NCBI GenBank assembly: GCA_010094045.1
Contig: ML986759.1
Span: 1-18,255 of the forward strand
Direction of reading: 5' to 3'
Length of the DNA: 18,255 bases
DNA from: Lojkania enalia
Lineage: Eukaryota > Ascomycota > Dothideomycetes > Pleosporales
Shown: positions 10,137 to 18,255 of the stretch, one piece after another
Layout of the letters: each line of letters begins with the position of its first letter
Numbering within the stretch: the first letter of the stretch is position 1
Position numbers and translations under genes: made by a program
Notes under the pieces: model-generated
Seen by the model: the letters and a program-made list of their open reading frames with translations, nothing else
What the model was told of the DNA's origin: nothing
Databases searched by the model: none

Positions 10137-12200
10137 ATGTCTACTACATTATAAAGTTAAGTTATAATAATCTAAAGGTTATAAGCCTTAGAAGAAGCTA
10201 TAGTATAAAAAGTATAGGAATAGAAGACCCGTATTATATAGATATAATATAAGCTAGCCGTAGCTAGAGCTGACCTAGCTAAAACTAAACAATAAATATA
10301 AGCTAAAATAGCTTTATTACGAAAGTTTAATAGTAAGAAAGAATATATTAACCCTTTTCTTATATTAATAGAGCTGTACTTTAAGTTTAATAGTACAACC
10401 TTCTTCTTAAACGAGGATAAGATCTTAGCTACAATAATAAATATAAAAGAGACACCGCTAGTATAGGCCGAACTATTTATAGCTAACTAGCTGGAGAATA
10501 GAGGTAATATAAAGAAGACTAGAGAATCTACGGACGAGCTCTTTAAGAGCTGGGAAGAATTTAAAAATAAGGTCTGAAATATCTTTAGAAAAGTAGATAT
10601 AGAATAGAAAGTATAAAGGAAACTACTAAGGTTAACCTAGACTAAGAGAGTAATAGACTATACTATAAAGTTCTAGAGATTTAGTACTAGACTAGGATAG
10701 GACGATAGTATATTAGCAGGAATCTTCTATAAAGGGCTTAAGGACGAGGTTAAAGACAACCTAGCTAGAGAAGAAAGACTAATAGAGCTGTTAGAAATAA
10801 TCGAATTAGTAGTTAAGATTGATAACTATTAATACGAGCGGGAGATAGAGAAATAATCTTAGCTATAAATATTCGTACCTACTAAGAAGAAAAGTAGGAT
10901 AGCGCTATAGGATAGTAATCTAATAGTCCTTAGAAAAGTCGAAAAGGATAAGGGAAAGAACTACCAACAATTAAGGATAAGCAATTTTAAGAAAGAAAGG
11001 TTTAAGAAGGGAGCGTATCTTCTATATAGATAAAAAGGGCACTATACAAAAGAATATCTAAATAAGAAGAAAGAAGCTAGAATAATAACTGCGCAACCTA
11101 CTAATAGATATTAATAGCTAACACGGTACTAGATATATTATATAGATAATAGATACGGAACGTACCGTTTAGTAAAAGAAGGAAGCAATTATTAGCCGTA
11201 GCTAAGAAGAATAGTAGTAGTTATCAGATATATAGAATATCTACTAGGTATACTAAGGCTTAATAGTATATTAATCCTAGAAAGAATAAAATAAAAGAGG
11301 TATTAGATCTATAATAAAATATATTAGATAAGACTATACTCTTAAAAATATTAGAATATACTATTTAAAGAAGTAACGTTTTAAGATAACTAGAATATAC
11401 TAGAAGTTATAGTAAAGTTAGTAGGAAAGATTACGGACGAAGAAATATTCGAGTATATATAAGAGATATACTAGGGCTACTCTATAGAATAGGTAAAGAG
11501 TAAAAAAGGAAAATATATACTACCCTATAAGAACAGCTATAAAAAAGATTGGGCCAGCTGTTATCAGGACAATTACTTAATATATAAGAGTATTAAGACG
11601 AAGCTAGAAGTATAGCTAAGAATAGATATATAATTATTACTAAGAATCTTACTATCTTAAGATAGAATAGAGGATTACGTAGAAAATAGGTACTATTAGA
11701 TTTGTAGAAGTCTAATTTACCTTAGAATAGAATATCTATACCGGCTTAGTAAAATCGTTATAGAAGCTAAGGAGTTAAGAAAGTTAGTTTTAGAGATAAG
11801 AGAGATATAAGAAGATATTAGAGGATAACTTAATATTACAGCTTATAAAATAATAGAAGTAAATATACCTAAAAAGGAGGAACATTCTAAAAATACTATA
11901 TATTTAGAGGAATATAAAGCTTTAAGCTAGAAATAATATATAGTTAGATACTAGTACTACTAAAAAACGTTTAAAATACTTAAATAGCGAGGATTAAATA
12001 AAGATTACCGACTAATTAAATAGTAATAGTATTTCTTAAGATAGAAGTATAAGATATATAGTAAATAGATAAAGGCCGCTCACGCCTAAGAACTATAGAC
12101 AAGGTATAATATAGATAGATATCTACTATATAGAGAAGAGAAGGAGAAGATAGGGTTCTTCCTATCTTAGTTAAAAAACTAAGTAGCCCCTAAGGCGATA
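10137..12200 (+). pseudogene. gag: Gypsy-2 gag, RIP-inactivated
   Basis: Frame 3, from a surviving ATG at 10137, 41 bases after the 5' LTR. An N-terminal coiled-coil-like stretch (LAVARADLAKTKQ at about 10257) leads into a retrotransposon Gag capsid domain: DELFKSWEEFKNKV at about 10530, DYTIKF, then AGIFYKGLKDEVKDNLAREE at about 10719. The nucleocapsid zinc knuckle CX2CX4HX4C is at 11016-11057, with Tyr at the three Cys places and His intact (11040). The frame continues another kilobase, with a Cys-containing motif DWASCYQDN at 11547-11573 and a Lys/Glu-rich tail, so this Gag is long (about 690 codons). The boundary with pol is a -1 change somewhere in about 12,000-12,250 that I could not pin down, because both frames look coding there. 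Confidence 0.85.
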
Positions 12201-15200
12201 GCTATATTAAGGAACCGGGTATAAAAACTATTAAAAGAGTTACTAGTATAGTACCTTTATATATAGTACTCTAAGTAGAGTTTAATAGAAGGAAGTTTAG
12301 AGTACTATTTAATAGTAGAGTTTCAGATACGTTTATATCAGTATAATAGGTTTATAAGAATAATATAGAGTAGAAGGAAAAAGTAGTATCTTATATAATA
12401 TATGTAGCGGACGATAAGCTAATAGACTATAGCGGAGGAGTTATACTAATAGAAACTAAGAAACGAGCGCTTAATATTATAGGATATACCGATATAAAAA
12501 GTATTAATATTATAAACCTAGGAAAATTTAATATATTACTAGATATAGACTAGTTAACTAAATATAATCCTAGAGTAGATTAGTAGTAAGGGATAGTTTA
12601 TAGGCTATAGAGCCGATCTAAGATAGAACGGGTAGTAGGATAGTATAGGGTAAGGTATTTCTTAGGTCTACAGTTAATACAGAGAGTATTAGCAACTATA
12701 ATAGCTAGATATCTTAAGAAGATAAAATAGATACTAGATATTATTATAGTTTAAAAAGTATATAAAGAACTATAGAATAATAGTATATTTTAAGAAATCT
12801 AAGAAGATTATAGCAAATTTATAGAGCTATATAAAGAAGTAGAGAATAGAGGATTATTTAAGTATAAGAAATATAACTATAAAATTATTATTAAGGATAA
12901 AAAGAAACTAAAACCTAGTCTAATATATAACTTAAACTAAGAGTAAAAAGAAGAACTTAGGAAGTATATCTAAAAGAATTTAGTAAGAGGGTATATATAA
13001 CTAAACTAGAGTAAAATAGTATTACTAATATTATTTATACCTAAGAAGAACGGTAAATTAAAGTTATATATAGACTATAAACAACTAAACAATATAACTA
13101 AGAAAAATAGATACCTATTATCTAGGATAATAGAACTTATAAGTTAGTTATAAGGAGCTAAATAGTTTATAAAGTTTAATATAAAAGAAGAATACTATTA
13201 AATTCGGATAAAGGAGGGCTATAAATAGAAAATAGTATTTAAGATAAGAAAAGGTCTCTTTAAATATCTAGTAGTACTATTTAGATTTATAAATATACTA
13301 GTAACCTTCTAAGCGGTTATAAATAACGCGTTAAGAAAATATCTAGATATATTTATAATAGTATACCTAGATAATATTTTAGTCTATATAAATAGATTAC
13401 TAAGAGAGTATAAAAAACATATTAGAAAAGTATTAGCAAAACTATAGGAGTATAAATTACTTATAGTCCTAGAGAAATATAAGTTTTATAAAGTAGGAAT
13501 AGAGTTTCTAGGATTTTAGATATTTAGAGACGGTATTAAAATAGAATAAGAAAAGGTTAAAGTAATACTAGAATAGCTAATATCTACCTTAGTTAAATAA
13601 GTTTAATTATTCTTAGACTTCGCGAATTTCTATAGAAAATTTATAAGTAAGTACTCTAGAGTAGTAGTACTTTTAATAGAGATTACTAAAAAAGAAAAAG
13701 GGTTTAAGTAGTAAGAAGCGTAGTAGAAAGCCTTTAAAGAACTAAAAGCCTACTTTACCTTAGTATTAATACTAAGGATATTAGACCTAGAGAAGTAATT
13801 CTAAGTAGAAACTAATACTTTAGATAAAGTAATAGGCGCTTGCTTAAGTTAGTAAGATAAAGATAGAAAGTAGAGGCTATAAGCCTACTTTTTAAGAAAA
13901 ATAAAACTAGAAGAACTCAACTATAATATATATAATAAAGAACTATTAGTAATAGTTAAAGCGTTAAGAAAATAGCGAGTATACTTAGTAGGAACTAAAT
14001 ATCTATTCGAAGTCTAAATAGATTATAAAAACCTTATATACTTTATAATAATAAAAGAACTTATAGAAAGATAAATACGATAGGTAGAATAACTAGTAGA
14101 CTACAACTTTAGGATAACGTACTAGAAAGGGTTAGAAAATATAGCTGCAGACGTACTAAGTCGTAGAGCCAACTATATAACCAAGGAAAAATATAAAAGA
14201 GACGCGATCCTAAGATAGAAATCGGATAGATCCCTTATATATAACTATCTATAAGTCGCCTAAATTATAAAACTAACTATACTAGAGTAAGCTTAGTAGT
14301 AAAAGTTAAGAGATATATAAATAGTAGAGCGATATCTAATAAGTAGTAAAAAAGTAAAGGTAAGTAAAAATATAACTTAGAAACAACTATATATATACCT
14401 ATATATATATTAGTAGATAATAAAAGACTTATATAAATTACTAATATAGGGATATCTAGGAGTAGTAGAAATAGAGTAAAGGCTAAAGAAGAGTTTTACC
14501 CTTACTAATATAAGAAGAGAAGTATAAGATATACTCTATAAATATATAGAATATAGAAAGAATAAAGCTATAAAATATAAGCTTTATAAATTCTTATAGC
14601 TATTAGAAGTACTTAAAAAACTATAGAAATAGATTATAATTAATTTCGTAACTAAGCTACTAAAATTAATAGAATTAGGGTTAAGAAGAAAATATAATAT
14701 AATTATAAATATAGTAGATTAACTAATAAAATATATATACTTTAGACTAGTATATAAGTTATTATATATAGTATTTGTAGAGTATAGAGTTCTAAAATAT
14801 ATTATTTTAGATAGAGATAAGTTGTTTATATTTAAATACTAGTAGAGATAGATAAAAAAGATAGGAATCTAATAATAGATATTAACTAGTTTCTACCTAT
14901 AGATAGATAGTTAAATAGAATAAGTTAACTAGAACTTAGAAATATATTTAAAGATGTATATTAATAAATAATAAAATAATTAGGTTAAATTATTACCTAT
15001 AATATAGATAGCCTATAATAGAACAACTTAAAGTACTATAGGGACTATATTCTTTAAAGTTAATTATAGACGGAAAGCTATTACGTATTAGAAATAGAAT
15101 AAAAAAGAATCTCCAGTTCTACTAGTAGATCGGAAAGCTAAGGAAATAAAAGAAATCTACAATTAATTTAAGGAAAGGATTTAGTTAAGAAACCTTAAAA

Positions 15201-15730
15201 TAGTAGAATAGGCTAATAAGTTAAGGATTAAAGAACTAACCTTTAAGAAGAGGGGTAAAGTTTTCCGATTAATAAAAAACTTAAAGACTAAGAGGCCTAT
15301 AAAAAAGTTAGATTATAAGAAGATAGGACTATTTCTAATTAAAGAATAGGTTAGACCTATAAATTTTAAACTAAGGCTACTAAATAAGATAAAAATACAC
15401 CCGGTATTTTATAAGTTAAAACTAGAACCAGCGCTAGATAATATACTACTATAAGAAACTATTAATATAGAACTAGAATAGGAATATAAAGTAGAATATA
15501 TACTAGCGAAAAAGCGGTTTAAACGTTAGTAGAAGTATCTAGTAAAGGAGGAAAGATACCTACAGGAGGAAAGTTTATAGAAACTAGTATAGAACCTAAC
15601 CAACTATACTATAAAGCTAAAGGAGTTTTACTAGAAGGCTAGAATAATAGGTTATTAAGAAGAGTCTAGTTAGAAAGTAATAGTAGTAGTAATATAGAAG
15701 GAACCTCTTATATAGAACTCGGAGCGATAG
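12122..15730 (+). pseudogene. pol: Gypsy-2 pol: PR-RT-RNase H-integrase-chromodomain, RIP-inactivated
   Basis: Frame 2 throughout. Protease active site at 12311-12322 reads NSRV for DSGV, followed by SDTFIS and, downstream, YVADDK and FNILLDID. RT begins about 12,860: FIPKKNGKLKLYIDYKQLNN, then VYLDNILVY at 13361-13387 with the second Asp of YLDD changed to Asn (13373). RNase H ends with NYNIYNKELLVIVKAL (13919). The integrase core has all three acidic residues: Asp 14717 in NIVD, Asp 14810 in IILDRDK, Glu 14918, with 35 residues between the last two. A chromodomain is at 15482-15610 (EYKVEYILAKKRFKR, YLVK). Trp and Gln codons are TAG/TAA. The true stop is ambiguous because several TAG/TAA occur between 15728 and 15754. 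Confidence 0.93.
15482..15610 (+). other. Chromodomain at the integrase C terminus of Gypsy-2
   Basis: EYKVEYILAKKRFKR, two lost Gln/Trp codons, then YLVK, and after about ten residues a further lost Trp with LV and NLTNYTIKL. This follows the chromodomain pattern E-x-V-E-x-I-L, Y-L-V-K-W-x-G-Y, W-E-P, N-L. The Trp expected after YLVK reads GAG (15551-15553), so either this residue was not Trp or the copy had already diverged. Confidence 0.75.
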
Positions 15731-16262
15731 TAGAAGACACCTTAAACCCGGTAGACCTTCTCTTCTCTTCTTCTAACTTCTCTTACTCTTCTATTAACTT
15801 TACCTCTTATTTTCTAAGATTATAACTATACTCTTTTAGAAAATAGACGCGTTTCTTAGCGCGCTCTAGGCGAAAAAGAGCTGTATAATAGTAATATATA
15901 GATTCTTTAAGATAATAAATCTCCTCTTTCTTAACAGCTATAAAATCTTAATAGATAGAAGCGGACTTCTTATAGACCTTTAATATGTTTATTAGAAAGT
16001 AGCGAAGAGTACCCTTAGTTAGAGAAAGATTGTAGGACAAACCCTAAGAAAAATATTCTCTATATATAGAAGAAAGGGTAGTATTACTATAATAGTTATA
16101 GGTAGAAGTGTTTTTATATTAAACCTTTAGTATAGTAAAAAGAGAAAAGAAGAAAGAATAGGGCTATACTCGCGAGTTAAGTAGGACCTACCGGAATATA
16201 TAAAGTACCGACCCTAGAACGGAAAAATATAGATATAGTACTATAGTACACCTATATAGAAT
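15666..16262 (-). pseudogene. Antisense ORF remnant downstream of Gypsy-2 pol, function unknown
   Basis: On the minus strand one frame of 199 codons runs from 16262 down to a TAG at 15666-15668, overlapping the tail of pol by about 65 bases. Its few internal stops are TAA/TAG. The best part is at about 15740-15950: KEEIYYLKESIYYYYTALFR followed by LERAKKRVYFLKEYSYNLRK without a stop, then a Glu/Lys-rich stretch, which looks like a helical or coiled-coil protein. The upstream half (about 16040-16262) is pyrimidine-rich and therefore less convincing as protein. I do not recognise the family. Gypsy-1 carries an antisense frame in the same relative position. No start codon is fixed. Confidence 0.5.
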
Positions 16263-16359
16263 ATATTAGAAGCTAGAATAAGCTGCTAAAAATAGTAGAA
16301 TACTACACCTAGATAGAATAGGTAAGGTAATAGATTAAAAAGTTTTAAGATAAACCTAT
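16263..16359. other. Short spacer before the Gypsy-2 purine tract
   Basis: The minus-strand frame stays mostly open here too, but nothing distinctive is seen. Probably element 3' UTR. Confidence 0.3.
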
Positions 16360-16374
16360 AAAAAGGGAAGTAGG
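16360..16374 (+). other. Gypsy-2 polypurine tract
   Basis: AAAAAGGGAAG followed by TAGG directly precedes the 3' LTR start at 16375, as expected of the plus-strand primer. Confidence 0.7.
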
Positions 16375-16916
16375 TATTATAAATATAGAATATTAAAAGG
16401 TACTACTTTTATAACTAGAGTTTAATCTAATATTAGCTACTATATAGGTTAATTTAGATAAGGACTAATAAGATAATAATAGGCAGAAGTATGTTAAAGA
16501 CTAATTATTAGATAGTAAATAGTAGAACTATAGAAACTGGGGAGATAATTAGCTAAATAATAAGGTATAGTACAACTTATATATATAATAATAGTAGAAG
16601 TATTAGGTATAGTAGAGTAGACCTAATAGACCTAATAGACCTAATAAACTAGGCTTAATAGTCTTAAACCTAACTATATAAGATAGAAGATTTTTTTAGT
16701 AGATTAAGTTCTATATAGTTATTCTTATAGATTTATTTTATTACTATATTAGACTTCTAAGAATATATTTATTATACTTAAAGAACTAGATAATCCTACT
16801 ACTCTTTCTTTACTAAAGCTACTACCTCTAACTAATCTAACGTAAATAAGGCCCCGGTATATATATAACTATAATGGCGGATATTATATATACTAGTAGT
16901 ATATAGGTTAGTAATA
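16375..16916 (+). repeat. 3' LTR of Gypsy-2 (542 bp)
   Basis: Collinear with 9563-10095. The whole length difference of 9 bp is explained by a third copy of the unit around 16617-16645. Other differences are transitions, so RIP has hit the two LTRs at partly different sites. Confidence 0.92.
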
Positions 16917-16921
16917 CTAAA
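16917..16921. repeat. Target-site duplication of Gypsy-2, right (CTAAA)
   Basis: Matches 9558-9562. Removing Gypsy-2 and one CTAAA restores an uninterrupted Fot1 terminus. Confidence 0.85.
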
Positions 16922-17012
16922 CTATTAAAATAGCTACTTTTTTTTAATATAATAAATACTATATATAAAAAGTTAATTTATTTAATACTAATAAGAGATT
17001 TTATATAATATA
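16922..17012 (-). repeat. Truncated Fot1 terminus, copy 2, part right of Gypsy-2
   Basis: Continues the Fot1 terminus from 9562 (CTATTAAAATAGCTACTTTT and on) and runs through sequence equal to 17035-17127, ending at ATATA where Fot1-C begins. Same orientation as Fot1-C. Confidence 0.75.
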
Positions 17013-18255
17013 TTCTACTATTGAAGCGGCTAAACTATTAAAGCAACTACTTTTTCTTAGCGCAACGAATACTATATATAAAAAGTTAATTTACTTAATA
17101 CTAATAAGAGATTCTATATATAATATACTTTCATCTAATTTAGAATTTTCCCTACTATCCTTTTAGCACGTACGAGCGTTATATACAATCTTACTATAGT
17201 TACTATAGTAGCGTTAAGCTGGTTGAGCCTTTTCTTAAGTATCAGTACTACGAGTCTTTTTAAAGGACTAAGAGCCTATAGATACTTTAGTAGCTATATA
17301 TAAAGATCCCTTACTATATAATACTATACTGCTATACTAAATATACTTTCTTTTATACGTTTTACGCTTAGTTACTTCTTCTAATTACCTTTTAAACTTA
17401 GAGTTGCGAGTTTAAAGAAGCGTATTCTAATATAGTATTAACTTAGCACCTTTTATAAGCTATAAGAATCCTTTTAACGCCTCTTTTAATAATTATATAA
17501 AGGACTTTTATATAAGTATTAATTGTAATCTAAATTTATATATATTACTTAGAGTTTTAAACTACTAGAAATCTTCTTATAGAAGTAGTTCTAGTAGAGT
17601 ATATAGTTGTATATTAAGGCGATTTAATATAACCTGTGTATTTAGAGGAATAATTTCTATTACTTTAAAAGCCTTTTAATAGTTCTCGTACGTAAACACG
17701 TTAAAAAACGCGTCCTTAAAGGCTAGAAGAAAGCCTTTTTTATTAATATAGTAGATATATTAGCACGCTAAGTTTTATACGTACTATAAGTACTTTAGCT
17801 TTAATAGTAAGAAGTAAACTATATTAAGAAGCTGAAGTATATATAATAAATAAGAAGGTATATAAAGCGTTAGGATCTTTTATATAAAGTAGTAATCTTT
17901 AAATTCCTAGTTAAGATAGCTTTTATAGCTATCTAAAATAAGTAGCCTATATAACTCTATCTAACGTATCTTTATATACTTATTAAAGTACTTTAGCTAC
18001 TTAAGACTAAACGTATTATTTATCCAGCCGTTCTTAGAGACTGAAATTTTCCAATTATATAGTATACCTACTTCTTTATACTATATAGAAATATAGACGC
18101 GTCCTTTATAGATAATAAATAGTAGAATCGCGTACGTAGTAGCGCAGATACTCTAGATAATTATAATTTACTTATAATTATCTAGCTATATAAAAGTAGG
18201 CCTTATATAATATTCTAAACCTGTAATAACCTTTATAGTACTAATAATACCTATC
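17013..18255 (-). mobile_element. Fot1-C: second Fot1/pogo copy, minus strand, cut by window end
   Basis: The reverse complement of this stretch is collinear with 7892-9134 of Fot1-A, and both are exactly 1,243 bp, so no net indel separates them. It begins with the TIR TTCTACTATTGAAGCGGC and lies directly against a truncated copy of the same terminus. The other end of the element lies beyond the window. Confidence 0.9.
17091..18255 (-). pseudogene. Fot1/pogo-type transposase, C-terminal part, RIP-inactivated
   Basis: Closed by TAA (complement of 17091-17093), the same stop as in Fot1-A, and open to the window end. It covers the catalytic core from just after the first Asp motif: the second Asp is intact in LLILDS (complement near 17934) and the third is Asn. 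The C-terminal zinc-knuckle region is better kept than in Fot1-A and ends NARTC (complement near 17166-17180), which supports reading the Tyr residues in copy A as former Cys/His. Stops are TAA/TAG. The N-terminal DNA-binding part is outside the window. Confidence 0.88.

Larger units (their letters stand above)
9563..16916 (+). mobile_element. Gypsy-2: complete Ty3/gypsy chromovirus, RIP-inactivated, nested in Fot1 array
   Basis: 7,354 bp bounded by direct LTRs (9563-10095 and 16375-16916) and a CTAAA duplication. The inside holds gag (frame 3), then pol (frame 2) in the order protease, RT, RNase H, integrase, chromodomain, then an antisense ORF remnant and a purine tract. Pol keeps a single frame from the protease to the chromodomain, so no net indel. 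LTR tips read TATTAT...AATA, the RIP form of TG...CA ends. It split a pre-existing Fot1 terminus, so it is younger than that insertion. Confidence 0.93.

Noticed and set aside
1255..15730. Active retrotransposons
   Set aside because: Dozens of in-frame stops and lost protease Asp residues in both elements rule out function of these copies.
1..18255. A genome with TAA/TAG reassigned to Gln (ciliate-like code)
   Set aside because: Stops also sit at Trp positions, and Cys to Tyr, His to Tyr, Gly to Ser/Glu and Asp to Asn changes occur in the same frames. That is CpA/TpG mutation, not a different code.
1..18255. Mitochondrial or other organellar DNA because of high AT and TA runs
   Set aside because: Content is nuclear-type chromoviruses and pogo elements; CpG and CpC are kept while only CpA/TpG are lost.
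1..18255. CpG-methylation decay
   Set aside because: CG dinucleotides remain common; the depleted pair is CA/TG.

Overview
The window looks like transposon-filled, inactivated heterochromatin from a filamentous ascomycete (Pezizomycotina). Across all 18 kb TpA is everywhere, while CpA and TpG are almost gone and CpC, CpT and CpG remain. This is the signature of repeat-induced point mutation (RIP; CpA to TpA on either strand). Every recognisable coding frame is littered with TAA/TAG where Gln (CAA/CAG) or Trp (TGG) is expected. I see no intact gene, no RNA gene and no host gene I can name.

Layout. (1) 1 to about 6627: a Ty3/gypsy chromovirus (called Gypsy-1 here) on the + strand, with gag, then protease-RT-RNase H-integrase-chromodomain pol, an antisense ORF remnant, a 3' non-coding stretch and a probable 3' LTR. 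Its 5' LTR is not recognised and may lie left of the window. (2) 6628-7293 and 9148-9471: Gln-rich coding-like remnants of unknown origin, split by (3) 7296-9134, a complete Fot1/pogo-type DNA transposon (Fot1-A) with 62-bp terminal inverted repeats, a TA target duplication and a RIP-killed DDE transposase. (4) 9472-9562 and 16922-17012: two truncated, tandem copies of a Fot1 terminus. (5) 9563-16916: a complete second Ty3/gypsy chromovirus (Gypsy-2), inserted into that array. It has LTRs of 533 and 542 bp, a CTAAA target duplication, gag, pol with chromodomain, and its own antisense ORF remnant. (6) 17013-18255: a second Fot1 copy (Fot1-C), on the minus strand and cut by the window end. It is inverted relative to Fot1-A and collinear with it over 1,243 bp.

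How it fits together. Reading frames have survived over kilobases without net indels, so the decay is nearly all point transitions. Which catalytic residues were lost follows directly from sequence context: Asp/Glu codons preceded by T became Asn/Lys, those preceded by A or C survived. Both retroelements carry integrase-terminal chromodomains, which in the family favour insertion into H3K9-methylated chromatin, in keeping with the nested arrangement. The order of events inferred is: Fot1 family insertion and terminus duplication, then Gypsy-2 insertion, then (or alongside) RIP of everything. The most unusual feature is that both chromoviruses, although different from one another, keep a long antisense frame just downstream of (and overlapping) the end of pol.
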